Source: Lysobacter defluvii IMMIB APB-9 = DSM 18482
GTDB taxonomy: Bacteria > Pseudomonadota > Gammaproteobacteria > Xanthomonadales > Xanthomonadaceae
Reading direction: 5' to 3'
Length of the DNA stretch: 64,000 nucleotides
NCBI RefSeq assembly: GCF_000423325.1
Contig: NZ_AUHT01000011.1
Coordinates: 186,001-250,000, forward strand
Below, piece by piece: positions 1 to 8,272 of this stretch. The notes beneath the pieces were generated by a model. It saw only the letters and a list, made by a program, of their open reading frames with translations, searched no databases and was not told where the DNA came from. The position numbers and the translations under genes were made by a program. Position 1 is the first letter of the stretch. Each line of letters begins with the position of its first letter.

Positions 1-662
1 CGCGCCCGGAAGTGCACCGCGAACTGCTGGAACTCGGCCAGCACCTCGGTCCGGGCGTCCTCCCAGCGGCCGCGGTCCAGCCGCCCGTCGGCGAAGAAGC
101 GGCGGGTGGTGGCGATCGAGCCGGCCTGCAGGCTCTCGCGCTCGAGCGGGTCCAGGCCGCTGCCGATGATGAACTCGGTGGAGCCGCCGCCGATGTCGAT
201 CACCAGCCGCAGCTTGCCCGGTGCGGGCGGTTGCGCGTGGGCGACGCCCAGGTACACCAGCCGCGCCTCCTCGCGCCCGGAGACCACCTCGATGGCGTGG
301 CCCAGCGCGCTCTCGGCCGGCATCAGGAAGGCCTGGGGGACGGCGAGCCGGCGCACGGTGTTGGTCGCCAAGGCGCGTACCCGGTGCGGCGGGATGTCGC
401 GGATCCGCTGGCCGAACCGCGACAGGCAGTCGAAGGCGCGGGCCCGCGCCTCGCGGCTGAGCGTGCCGCGGGCATCCAGGCCCTCGCCAAGGCGCACGGT
501 CTCGCGCAGGCGGTCGACCACGCGCAACTGGCCCAGCAGGTACTGCGCCACCACCATGTGGAAGCTGTTGGAGCCCAGGTCGATGGCGGCCACCAGTTCG
601 CCGTCCTGCAGCGGCGTGGCCATCCCGGGCAGGGGGGGCTGCCCCGAAGCGCGTGCGTTCAT
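1..662 (-). CDS. ppx: Exopolyphosphatase Ppx (3' part missing, runs off left edge)
   Basis: The gene reads leftwards off the window, leaving about 220 N-terminal residues. Ppx removes terminal phosphates from polyphosphate, and related enzymes also hydrolyse pppGpp. The sugar-kinase/Hsp70-fold signatures are visible: AIDLGSNSFHM near residues 26-36 and DIGGGSTEF further on, the two phosphate-binding loops of the Ppx/GppA family. The ATG at 660-662 overlaps the ppk stop in an ATGA, so the two are translated as a coupled pair. A second Met at about residue 14 is an alternative start. As last gene of phoB-phoR-ppk-ppx it would share phosphate control. Family assignment is certain; Ppx rather than GppA is inferred from the ppk linkage. 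Confidence 0.93.
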   Translation of the reverse strand, partial: MNARASGQPPLPGMATPLQDGELVAAIDLGSNSFHMVVAQYLLGQLRVVDRLRETVRLGEGLDARGTLSREARARAFDCLSRFGQRIRDIPPHRVRALATNTVRRLAVPQAFLMPAESALGHAIEVVSGREEARLVYLGVAHAQPPAPGKLRLVIDIGGGSTEFIIGSGLDPLERESLQAGSIATTRRFFADGRLDRGRWEDARTEVLAEFQQFAVHFRA

Positions 663-2794
663 CCGTTGATCCGGGCCAGCAGCCAGGCCTGGGCGGAGTG
701 CGGAGGCTGGTCGCCGGGCTCGGCCTGGACGTAGCTTCCGTCGGGCTGGAGCTCCCAGGCGTTGACGTTGTCGGCCAGGTAGTTGGCCAGTCCCTCCTCG
801 TACACGCGATTGGCCAGCACCGGGTCCAGGATCGGGAAGCAGGCCTCCACCCGCCGCAGCAGGTTGCGCTCCAGCCAATCCGCGCTGGCGCAGAAGAGTT
901 CCGGCGCGCCGTCGTTGCCGAACCAGTAGATGCGGCTGTGCTCCAGGAAGCGGCCGACGATCGAGCGCACCCGGATGTTCTCGCTCACGCCCGGGATACC
1001 GGGGCGCAGCGTGCAGGCGCCGCGGACGATCAGGTCGATCGACACCCCCGCCTGGGAGGCGCGGTACAGCGCCCGGATCACCGCCGGTTCGTTGAGAGCG
1101 TTCATCTTGGCGATGATGCGGCCGGGCCGTCCCTCGCGCGCGTGCGCGGTCTCTCGCTTGATCCGCCGCAGCAGCCCGCGGTGCAGGGTGAAGGGCGACT
1201 GCATCATCTGCTGGAGCCGCGGCGGCGGCGACAGGCCCGACAGCTGCTGGAAGATCTGCTGCACGTCCCCGGCCACCTGCGGGTGCGCGGTCATCAGCCC
1301 GATGTCGGTGTACGCGCGCGCGGTGCCGGCGTGGTAGTTGCCGGTCCCCAGGTGCACGTAGCGGCGCAGCCGGCGGCCCTCGCGCCGCACCACCAGCATC
1401 ATCTTGGCGTGGGTCTTGAAGCCGAACACCCCGTACACCACCTGGATGCCGGCTTCCTGCATGCGGTTGGCGAAGCCGAGGTTGGCCTCCTCGTCGAAGC
1501 GCGCGCGCAACTCGACCACCGCGGTGACGTCCTTGCCATTGCGCGCGGCCTGGATCAGGGCCTCGACGATCTGCGAGCCCTCGCCGGAGCGGTACAGCGT
1601 CTGCTTGATCGCCAGCACCGACGGATCCTCGGCGGCCTGCCGGACCAGCTCGAGCACCGGGCTGAAGGAGTCGAACGGGTGGTGCAGCAACACGTCGCCG
1701 GCGGCGATCGTGTCGAACATGGCGTCCGAGCCGGGCAGGGAGCGCGGCTGGAAGGAGGGGAACTTCAGGTCGGGGCGGTCGGCCAGCTCGTACACCTTGA
1801 TGACCCGGTTGAGGTTCACCGGGCCATCGATGTGGTAGACCGCGTCCTCGCCCAGTCCGAACTTCTCCAGCAGGCTGCGTACCAGGGCGGTTGGGCAGTC
1901 ACGCGCGATCTCCAGCCGTACCGGTCGCAGGAAATCACGGCCGACCAGTTCGTCGCGCAGGGCCATGGCGAGGTTGTCGACCTCCTCCTCGTCGAACTCC
2001 AGTTCCGCGCTCCGGGTGAGCCGGAACTGGTACGCCCCATGGACGGTCATCCCCGGGAACAGCTCGCCGACGAAGGTCGACAACAGCGAGGAAAGGAACA
2101 CGAAATCGTGCGGCCCGCCGCTGACCTTCTCCGGGATCTGGATGATGCGCGACAGCGAGCGCGGCGCCCGCACGATGGCGTACTGGCCCTCCCGGCCGAA
2201 GGCGTCGCGGCCCTCCAGGCGGACCACGATGTTGAGCGACTTGTTGAGCAGCTTCGGGAACGGGTGCGCCGGGTCCAGGCCCAGCGGGGACAGCACCGGC
2301 ATCACCTTGCTGCGGAAGTAGGCGCGCAGCCAGCGGGTCTGGCGGGGATCCCAGCGCTCGCGGCCGAACACGCGCACGCCGGCGCGGGTGAGCTCCGGGC
2401 GCAGTACTTCCCGCCAGCACCGGTACTGTGCCTGCACCAGGGCGCGGGCGCGTTCGTGGATCTGCGCCAGCAGGGCCGCGTGCGAAAGCCCGTCCGCGCC
2501 CGGCGGCAGGCCAAGCTCCTGGGCCCGCAGCAGGTTGCCGACGCGGATCTCGAAGAACTCGTCGAGGTTGGTGCTGCTGATGCACAGGAAGCGCAGCCGC
2601 TCCAGCAGGGGGACCTTGGGGTCCAGTGCCTGGGCCAGCACGCGGGTGTTGAAGTCGAGCTGGGCCAGCTCGCGGCTGGCGTACAGCGCCGGGTCGTGCA
2701 GCGGCCCGTCGCCGTCGGCGTCGCTGTACAGGCCGGCGTCGACATCGGCTTCGGCGTCCACGGGTCGCCGTGCATCCATCCTGCGGGGGCTCAA
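659..2794 (-). CDS. ppk1: Polyphosphate kinase 1
   Basis: Reversibly transfers the gamma-phosphate of ATP to inorganic polyphosphate. The protein has 711 residues from a TTG at 2794, or 706 from an ATG at 2779; the family is usually about 690. The N-terminal PPK domain is clear (RELAQLDFNTRVL, ISSTNLDEFFEIR). The autophosphorylated His lies in THAKMMLVVRREG near residue 462, followed by the phospholipase-D-like YVHLGTGNYH motif. A second conserved His is in GRFLEHSRIYWF near 620. The TTG start would overlap the phoR stop by 3 bases; the ATG 15 bases downstream would not. Neither has a strong Shine-Dalgarno, so the start is uncertain. Gene order phoB-phoR-ppk-ppx puts polyphosphate synthesis under phosphate-starvation control. 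Confidence 0.96.
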   Translation of the reverse strand: MSPRRMDARRPVDAEADVDAGLYSDADGDGPLHDPALYASRELAQLDFNTRVLAQALDPKVPLLERLRFLCISSTNLDEFFEIRVGNLLRAQELGLPPGADGLSHAALLAQIHERARALVQAQYRCWREVLRPELTRAGVRVFGRERWDPRQTRWLRAYFRSKVMPVLSPLGLDPAHPFPKLLNKSLNIVVRLEGRDAFGREGQYAIVRAPRSLSRIIQIPEKVSGGPHDFVFLSSLLSTFVGELFPGMTVHGAYQFRLTRSAELEFDEEEVDNLAMALRDELVGRDFLRPVRLEIARDCPTALVRSLLEKFGLGEDAVYHIDGPVNLNRVIKVYELADRPDLKFPSFQPRSLPGSDAMFDTIAAGDVLLHHPFDSFSPVLELVRQAAEDPSVLAIKQTLYRSGEGSQIVEALIQAARNGKDVTAVVELRARFDEEANLGFANRMQEAGIQVVYGVFGFKTHAKMMLVVRREGRRLRRYVHLGTGNYHAGTARAYTDIGLMTAHPQVAGDVQQIFQQLSGLSPPPRLQQMMQSPFTLHRGLLRRIKRETAHAREGRPGRIIAKMNALNEPAVIRALYRASQAGVSIDLIVRGACTLRPGIPGVSENIRVRSIVGRFLEHSRIYWFGNDGAPELFCASADWLERNLLRRVEACFPILDPVLANRVYEEGLANYLADNVNAWELQPDGSYVQAEPGDQPPHSAQAWLLARING

Positions 2795-4146
2795 GTGCGT
2801 GTCTCCGGCTTTGCCGGCGCGGTGCCGGCGGACTCACGCGACCTTACCCGCGCGGCACCGAAATGGCAGGAGAAGGTACTGCCCACGCCCACCTCGCTGC
2901 GGATCTCCAGCCGCGCCTGGTGCAGGTGCAGCGCATGCTTGACGATCGCCAGCCCGAGGCCGGTCCCGCCGCTCTCGCGCGAGCGGCTGGCGGAGACGCG
3001 GTAGAAGCGCTCGGTCAGGCGGGGCAGGTGGGCGGGCGCAATCCCGTAGCCGGAGTCGACCACTTCCAGCACCACTTCGCCGCCTTCGCCATGGCGCCAG
3101 CGGATCACCAGCTCGCCCTCGTTCCCGGTGTGGCGCACGGCATTGGAGACCAGGTTCGAGAACGCGCTATGCAGTTCGCGCGCGCCGCCCCACAGGTCCA
3201 CGCCGGCCTGGTCCTCGATGCGGATCCGGTGCCGCCCCTGGCCGAGTGCCGCCGCCTCGCGGCGCAGGGTGTCGAGCATTGCCGCCATCGCGATCCGGTC
3301 CTCGCCGGGCAGCTGTTCGGCCGACTCCAGGCGCGACAGCGTCAGCAGGTCCTCGACCAGTTGCGCCATGCGCTGGGACTGCTGCTGCATCTCCCGGATC
3401 ATCGGCTGGCGCTCCGGGTCCTCCTCGTCATCCATCATGTCCAGGTAGCCGTGCAGCACGGTGAGCGGGGTGCGCAGCTCGTGGCTGACGTTGGCGACGA
3501 AGTCGCGCCGCATCCGCTCCAGCCGCAGCAGGCGGGTCACGTCGCGGGCGACCAGCAGCCACAGTGACTCGGAGTAGGGGATCAGCTTCAGGCTCAGGGT
3601 CGCGCCGCCGCCGGGCGAGGTGACTTCCAGCGGTTCGGCGTGGCGGCCGGCGGCCAGCCAGTGCGACAGCGACAGCGGCTTGAGGCATTCGGCCAGCGGG
3701 GCGCCCAGCGCGGCCGGGTATTGCAGTCCGAGCATCGAGGTGCCGGCCTCGTTGAACCACATCACCCGCTGGCTGTTGCGCTCCACGACCACCACCGCGT
3801 CCGGCAGCGCCGCGGCCACGGCGCGGTAGGCGCGCAGCATCTCCAGCAGCCGGGTCTTGCGGCCGCGGGTCTCCACCTGGCTGCGGTGGAGCAGGCGTTC
3901 CAGCTCGCTCCAGGCCCCGCGTCCGCGTCCGAGCGCGCGCGTGGGCAGAGGCTGCCGGCGGCGCGCGGTCAGCCGCTCCAGTACGCGCTGCAGCCGCCAG
4001 TAGTGCCAGCCGATGACCAGCAGGGCGGCCACCGCGAGTGCTTCCCAGGCATGGCCGGCAAGCGCGCCGCCCAGTGCCGCGAGGGCCAACAGCAGCGCCA
4101 GCATCGCGACGGTGCGTGACCAGGCCTTGTAGATCTCCGGTGGCAT
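2791..4146 (-). CDS. phoR: Phosphate-regulon sensor histidine kinase PhoR
   Basis: Membrane-bound kinase that phosphorylates PhoB when phosphate is scarce. Two hydrophobic stretches at residues 13-30 and 34-47 form an N-terminal hairpin with almost no periplasmic loop, as in PhoR. A PAS domain follows (about 100-205). The HisKA box has His222 in VANVSHELRTPL, and the ATPase domain shows NAVRHT, DSGYGIAP, FYRV and GTGLGLAIVKH. At 451 residues the length is typical. The ATG at 4146 lies 51 bp after phoB. The stop overlaps the alternative TTG start of ppk, so these genes look co-transcribed from the phoB promoter. No frameshift or missing catalytic box is seen. Confidence 0.95.
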   Translation of the reverse strand: MPPEIYKAWSRTVAMLALLLALAALGGALAGHAWEALAVAALLVIGWHYWRLQRVLERLTARRRQPLPTRALGRGRGAWSELERLLHRSQVETRGRKTRLLEMLRAYRAVAAALPDAVVVVERNSQRVMWFNEAGTSMLGLQYPAALGAPLAECLKPLSLSHWLAAGRHAEPLEVTSPGGGATLSLKLIPYSESLWLLVARDVTRLLRLERMRRDFVANVSHELRTPLTVLHGYLDMMDDEEDPERQPMIREMQQQSQRMAQLVEDLLTLSRLESAEQLPGEDRIAMAAMLDTLRREAAALGQGRHRIRIEDQAGVDLWGGARELHSAFSNLVSNAVRHTGNEGELVIRWRHGEGGEVVLEVVDSGYGIAPAHLPRLTERFYRVSASRSRESGGTGLGLAIVKHALHLHQARLEIRSEVGVGSTFSCHFGAARVRSRESAGTAPAKPETRT

Positions 4147-4197
4147 GGCGCCAGTATCCGCTATGGGGCCGGGCGAGGACGCGGGTGGCGGCGCCGG

Positions 4198-4905
4198 TCA
4201 GGCGTCGATCGCGCCCGAGAACCGGTACCCGGCCCCGCGCACGGTCTGCACCATCCCGTCGAGGCCGAACGGCTCGAGGGTCTTGCGCAGGCGGCGGATG
4301 TGCACGTCGATGGTGCGCTCCTCCACGTACACGCTGCCGCCCCAGACGTGGTCGAGCAGCTGAGAGCGCGAATACACCCGGTCGGTGTGGGTCATGAAGA
4401 AGTGCAGCAGGCGGTACTCGGTCGGGCCGATCTGGACCGGCTGTTCGCCTTCGGGCGAGTCGGCGAAGACCCGGTGCGCGGCACCGTCGATGCGCAGGCC
4501 GCCGACGGTGACGCTGCCATCCTCGTCATCCTCGCGCGAGCGGCGCAGCACCGCACGGATCCGCGCCAGCAGCTCGCGGGTGGAAAAGGGCTTGACCACG
4601 TAGTCGTCGACCCCGGACTCCAGCCCGGCGACGCGGTCGTTCTCCTCGCCGCGCGCGGTGAGCATGATGATCGGGATCTCGCGGGTCAGCGCCTCGCGGC
4701 GCCAGCGGCGGGCCAGTTCCAGCCCGCTGGTGCCGGGCAGCATCCAGTCCAGCAGGATGAGGTCGGGCACCTTGTCGGCGATCGCGACCTGGGCCTGCTG
4801 GGCGTCGCCGGCATGGACGGGTTCGTACTCACCCTTGCGCAGCGCGAAGGCCACCATGTCGCGGATGGCGGGCTCGTCCTCGACGATCAGGATGCGCTTG
4901 TGCAT
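4198..4905 (-). CDS. phoB: Phosphate-regulon response regulator PhoB
   Basis: OmpR-class DNA-binding response regulator of 235 residues. The receiver domain has the acidic pair at residues 10-11, phospho-acceptor Asp53 in LLDWMLPG, and Lys in [10 protein letters not shown]. The C-terminal winged helix shows [15 protein letters not shown] and [15 protein letters not shown]. Phosphorylated PhoB binds Pho boxes and recruits RNA polymerase at phosphate-starvation genes. The ATG at 4905 is preceded by a Pho box about 47 bases upstream, implying positive autoregulation. It is first gene of phoB-phoR-ppk-ppx. PhoB rather than another OmpR-family regulator is supported by the PhoR partner and the polyphosphate genes. 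Confidence 0.96.
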   Translation of the reverse strand: MHKRILIVEDEPAIRDMVAFALRKGEYEPVHAGDAQQAQVAIADKVPDLILLDWMLPGTSGLELARRWRREALTREIPIIMLTARGEENDRVAGLESGVDDYVVKPFSTRELLARIRAVLRRSREDDEDGSVTVGGLRIDGAAHRVFADSPEGEQPVQIGPTEYRLLHFFMTHTDRVYSRSQLLDHVWGGSVYVEERTIDVHIRRLRKTLEPFGLDGMVQTVRGAGYRFSGAIDA

Positions 4906-4934
4906 TCAATCACCAACGGGCAGGAGGGCACCGC

Positions 4935-4969
4935 CAGTACACTACCGTTCGGTGACAGCCGCATGACAA
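4935..4969 (-). promoter_or_regulatory. Pho box and -10 element of the phoB promoter
   Basis: On the minus strand positions 4969-4952 read TTGTCATGCGGCTGTCAC. This is two PhoB half-sites (TGTCA) spaced 11 bp apart, close to the enterobacterial Pho box. After a 7-base gap comes TAGTGT (4944-4939), where a -10 is expected when the Pho box replaces the -35. The site lies between phoB and the upstream M48 protease gene, in front of phoB. It predicts phosphate-starvation induction of the whole phoB-ppx operon by phospho-PhoB. Matched by eye. Confidence 0.8.
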
Positions 4970-4984
4970 CGGCAACAGGCGGGT

Positions 4985-6583
4985 TCAGCGCCGGTCGAGC
5001 ACCTCGTCGCGGATGCCCTGGCGGTGCAGTTCCAGGACCAGCGGCGTGATGCGGGCGATCCGCGCCTCGATCCGCTCGCGGGCGTAGTAGTCCAGGTCCT
5101 CGCGCCGCTTGAGCGTGTTGAGCTGGACCAGGGCCTGCTCGGCGCGCCCGCCCAGCAATGCCGCCTCGGCCCAGGCCTCGCCGGCGCGCACCGGGTCGCC
5201 GGCGACTTCGCTCGCGCGGGCGAAGGTGCGCTGGAATGCCAGGCTTTCGGCGGCGCCGGTCGCCATCGGGCGCAGCAGCGCCTGGGCGCGGCGGCCGTCC
5301 TCGGGGGTGTCGCGGGCGATGAGGGCCTCGGCCCAGCCCAGGGCCACCGCGCGGTTGTTCGGCGCCCGCCGCGACAGCGCCTGGAAGTGGCGGTCCGCCT
5401 CGGCGGCCTTGCCGGCGCGGGCGAGCGCCTCGGCCAGGGCCAGTTCGATCCAGATGTCGCGGGGGTTGCCGGCCAGCAGTTCCTCCAGGATGCCGACCGC
5501 CTCGCCGGGCTGGCTGGAGCGCAGCAGTGCCTGGGCCAGGCCGTAACGCGCGGCGTCGTCCAGCGGGCCGGCGGCCTCCATCTGCTCGTATTCGCGGATC
5601 GCTTGGCGCGGGGTTTCGGCGGTGAGTACGCGCAGGCGCTCGCGGGCCAGCTCGAAGCGCCCGGTCCCGCTGGACGCCGCGCGGTCCGCGTCCGTGGCAC
5701 CAGGCCGGGGCACCACGCCCAGCCCGGCGGGGAGCAACGGGTTGCCGCTGCCGAAGGGACCGCTGGTGAACACCGGCGCGCGGTCGGCGAGCTGCTCGGC
5801 GCGGCTCTTCGCCTCGCTGATGCGGGTGGTGGTGACCGGATGGGTGCGCAGGTAGTCGGGGAACTCGTAGGCACCCGCCGCGTTGACACGGGAGAGTGTC
5901 TGCATGGTGCCGAAGAAGTCCGCCATCGCATGCGGGTCGTAGCCGCTGCGGGCCAGCGTCCGGATGCCGACCCGGTCGGCCTCGTGCTCGTTGGAGCGGG
6001 TGTAGTTGATGCGCGCCTGCTGGCTGAGGCCCATCGCCGCGACCATGGCCGCCTGGGTGGCCTCGCCCGAGGAGCTGCCGCCCGCCGCCTGCGCGGCGAC
6101 GATGGCGCCCAGCATCGCGAGCAGGATCGGCATCTGGTCGCGCTGGGCCCGCTCGACCCCGCGGAGCACATGCTGCTGGCTGACGTGGGCGATCTCGTGC
6201 GCGAGCACGCCCGCGACCTCGTCCTCGCGCTCGGCGGCCAGCACCAGGCCGGAGTTGACCCCGATGTAGCCGCCCAGGGTGGCGAACGCGTTGACCTGGC
6301 GTTCCCTGAGCATGAAGAAGGTGTACGACTGGTCGGGTGTGTCGCTGTTGGCGCCCAGCCGTCCGCCCAGTGCCGACAGCCACTCGTCGACCAGTGGATC
6401 GTCCAGCACGTAGTCGTAGTGGCGCAGCTGCGCCAGCATCATCTGCCCGTACTGGGCCTGCTGGTGGGGCGTGAGCAGTTCGCCGGCCGACGAGCCCATG
6501 TCCGGCAGGCGCTCCTGCGCCACGCCGGCGGGGGCGGCCAGCGCGACGACGAGGGCGGCGGTCAGCAGGCGGGTGCGGCGCAA
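4985..6583 (-). CDS. bepA: Periplasmic M48 metalloprotease with TPR repeats (BepA/YfgC type)
   Basis: Zinc protease and chaperone-like protein that in E. coli acts with the BAM complex in outer-membrane protein assembly and LptD quality control. I place the start at a TTG (6583-6581) with GGAG six bases upstream, giving 532 residues that begin with a signal peptide (RRTRLLTAALVVALAAPAGVA). The zinc site HEIAH is at about 129-133 and the third ligand Glu near 201 in NEHEADRVG. The C-terminal half is Ala/Leu-rich helical TPR sequence. The frame stays open upstream through the glutaredoxin promoter region, but that stretch does not look coding. It stands alone upstream of phoB and is divergent from glutaredoxin. 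Confidence 0.87.
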   Translation of the reverse strand: MRRTRLLTAALVVALAAPAGVAQERLPDMGSSAGELLTPHQQAQYGQMMLAQLRHYDYVLDDPLVDEWLSALGGRLGANSDTPDQSYTFFMLRERQVNAFATLGGYIGVNSGLVLAAEREDEVAGVLAHEIAHVSQQHVLRGVERAQRDQMPILLAMLGAIVAAQAAGGSSSGEATQAAMVAAMGLSQQARINYTRSNEHEADRVGIRTLARSGYDPHAMADFFGTMQTLSRVNAAGAYEFPDYLRTHPVTTTRISEAKSRAEQLADRAPVFTSGPFGSGNPLLPAGLGVVPRPGATDADRAASSGTGRFELARERLRVLTAETPRQAIREYEQMEAAGPLDDAARYGLAQALLRSSQPGEAVGILEELLAGNPRDIWIELALAEALARAGKAAEADRHFQALSRRAPNNRAVALGWAEALIARDTPEDGRRAQALLRPMATGAAESLAFQRTFARASEVAGDPVRAGEAWAEAALLGGRAEQALVQLNTLKRREDLDYYARERIEARIARITPLVLELHRQGIRDEVLDRR

Positions 6584-6710
6584 TGGGTGCTCCAGTGTCC
6601 GGGACGTTCGGTTCGGATGGGCACGGGTGGAAATCCGCACCGGTGGACCCATCTTGGTGTCATTCGACCACAGCCGGCGCCCCGAGTTCACGACAGGAGG
6701 GAAACACCCC

Positions 6711-6986
6711 ATGAACGCAAGCGAGCAACCCGCCATCACCATCTATTCCACGGCCGTGTGCCCGTACTGCGTGGCGGCCAAGAACTTCCTGCAGAGCCAG
6801 GGCCGCACCTGGACCGAGGTGCGCATCGACCTGGACCCCGCCGAGCGCGAGAAGATGATGGCGCTCACCCGGCGCACCAGCGTTCCGCAGATCTTCATCG
6901 GCGAGACCCACGTCGGCGGCTACGACGACATGATCGCCCTGCACCGGGCCGGCAAGCTCGCACCCCTGCTGGACGGCGCCGGCTGA
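6711..6986 (+). CDS. grxC: Glutaredoxin 3
   Basis: Dithiol glutaredoxin of 91 residues that reduces disulfides and glutathionylated proteins with glutathione in the cytoplasm. The CPYC active site is near residues 17-20 in STAVCPYCVAAK. The cis-Pro loop TSVPQIFIG and glutathione-binding GGYDD follow, as in GrxC. The ATG at 6711 has a strong Shine-Dalgarno (AGGAGGG, 6695-6701). It is divergent from the M48 protease gene. In many gammaproteobacteria grxC adjoins secB; here icd follows instead. Length is typical and no residue is missing. Confidence 0.95.
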   Translation: MNASEQPAITIYSTAVCPYCVAAKNFLQSQGRTWTEVRIDLDPAEREKMMALTRRTSVPQIFIGETHVGGYDDMIALHRAGKLAPLLDGAG

Positions 6987-7054
6987 GCGCCCGGGAGGGG
7001 CTCCGCGGGCCCGCCGGCACGGACCCCGGCAACTGCACCGGGGACGGGCGTCTG

Positions 7055-7061
7055 GCATAAT
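7055..7061 (+). promoter_or_regulatory. Probable extended -10 promoter of icd
   Basis: CATAAT at 7056-7061 is preceded by TG one base further upstream (TCTGGCATAAT), an extended -10 element. No good -35 hexamer is seen at 17 bp spacing. It lies about 70 bases before the icd ATG, after the grxC stop. Matched by eye. Confidence 0.45.
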
Positions 7062-7129
7062 CGGGCGGTTCACACACGCCGCCGTACGTTCCCTTCGCGC
7101 CGGTGGCCACCAGCTGGAATCCCCCACAA

Positions 7130-8137
7130 ATGACGCAAACCATCACGGTCATCCGCGGCGACGGCATCGGCCCGGAAATCATGGACGCCACCCTGCACGT
7201 GCTCGACGCGCTGCAGGTGGGCCTGGACTACGAGTTCGCCGATGCCGGCGTGGTCGCCCTGGAGAAGACCGGCGAGCTGCTGCCGGCCGCGACCCTTGAT
7301 TCGATCAGCCGCAACCGCGTCGCGCTCAAGAGCCCGCTGACCACCCCGGTCGGTGGTGGCTTTTCCTCGATCAACGTCGAGCTGCGCCGCCGCTTCGACC
7401 TGTACGCCAACGTGCGCCCGGCGCGCTCGTACCCGAACACCAAATCGCGCTTCGAGTCCGGCGTGGACGTGATCACCGTCCGCGAGAACACCGAGGGCGC
7501 CTACAGCGCCGAGGGGCAGGAGGTGTCGGAGGACGGCAGCAAGGCCGTTTCGATCGCGACCGTGACCCGCAAGGGTTCGGAGCGGGTGGCGCGCTATGCC
7601 TTCGAGCTGGCCCGCAGCACCGGCCGCAAGAAGGTGACCATCGTCCACAAGGCGAACATCCTCAAGTCCACCTCGGGCCTGTTCCTCAAGGTCGCCCGCG
7701 AGGTCGCGGCCGAGTACCCGGACATCGAGGCCCAGGACATGATCGTCGACAACTGCTGCATGCAGCTGGTCATGCGCCCGGAGCAGTTCGACGTCCTGGT
7801 GACCACCAACCTGTTCGGCGACATCATCTCCGACCTGTGCGCCGGCCTGATCGGCGGCCTGGGGCTGACCCCCGGCGCCAACATCGGCAAGGACGCGGCG
7901 ATCTTCGAGGCCGTGCACGGCACCGCGCCGGACATCGCCGGGCAGGGCAAGGCCAACCCGTGCGCGCTGCTGCTGGGCGCTGGCCAGATGCTCGACCACC
8001 TGGGCCTGGCCGAGCATGCCGAGCGCCTGCGCGGCGCGATCGTCGCCACCCTGGAGGCGCGCGACAGCCTGACCGGCGACCTGGGCGGCAGCGGCACCAC
8101 GATGGGCTTTGCCAGGGCGATCGCCAGCCGCGTCTGA
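7130..8137 (+). CDS. icd: NAD-dependent isocitrate dehydrogenase (IDH3-like)
   Basis: Oxidative decarboxylation of isocitrate to 2-oxoglutarate in the TCA cycle. At 335 residues it is the short homo-oligomeric type related to mitochondrial IDH3 and isopropylmalate dehydrogenase, not the roughly 415-residue NADP enzyme of E. coli. Visible are GDGIGPEIM at the N-terminus, the substrate-binding RPARSYP and ENTEGAYSAEG stretches, KANILKSTSGLF, the metal-site TTNLFGDIISDL, and the nucleotide-site GTAPDIAGQGKANP. I chose the ATG at 7130 (MTQTITVIRGDG); a GTG at 7103 is possible but adds residues not typical of the family. A terminator follows directly. Cofactor preference is inferred from family membership. 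Confidence 0.9.
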   Translation: MTQTITVIRGDGIGPEIMDATLHVLDALQVGLDYEFADAGVVALEKTGELLPAATLDSISRNRVALKSPLTTPVGGGFSSINVELRRRFDLYANVRPARSYPNTKSRFESGVDVITVRENTEGAYSAEGQEVSEDGSKAVSIATVTRKGSERVARYAFELARSTGRKKVTIVHKANILKSTSGLFLKVAREVAAEYPDIEAQDMIVDNCCMQLVMRPEQFDVLVTTNLFGDIISDLCAGLIGGLGLTPGANIGKDAAIFEAVHGTAPDIAGQGKANPCALLLGAGQMLDHLGLAEHAERLRGAIVATLEARDSLTGDLGGSGTTMGFARAIASRV

Positions 8138-8162
8138 CCGGCATCACCGCGAAGTGACCTCC

Positions 8163-8197
8163 AGCGGGGCGCCCGGGTGGCGCCCCGCTGCTTTTTT
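8163..8197 (+). terminator. Rho-independent terminator of icd
   Basis: AGCGGGGCG pairs with CGCCCCGCT around a GC-rich loop and is followed by CTTTTTTG. It begins 25 bp after the icd stop and separates icd from the antiporter gene. Confidence 0.85.
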
Positions 8198-8272
8198 GCG
8201 TTCCGTCCGTGCGCCTCGACAGGGCGGGGAGGCGGCGGCACACTCGCCTGCCCACTTCATCCGTATGAAGCG

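Noticed and set aside
653-3004. A 783-codon plus-strand frame across ppk
   Set aside because: Antisense to ppk and low in sequence complexity; no family similarity.
6584-6742. N-terminal extension of the M48 protease to 6742
   Set aside because: It would place the signal peptide at residue 55 and run into the glutaredoxin gene; the TTG at 6583 has a Shine-Dalgarno.
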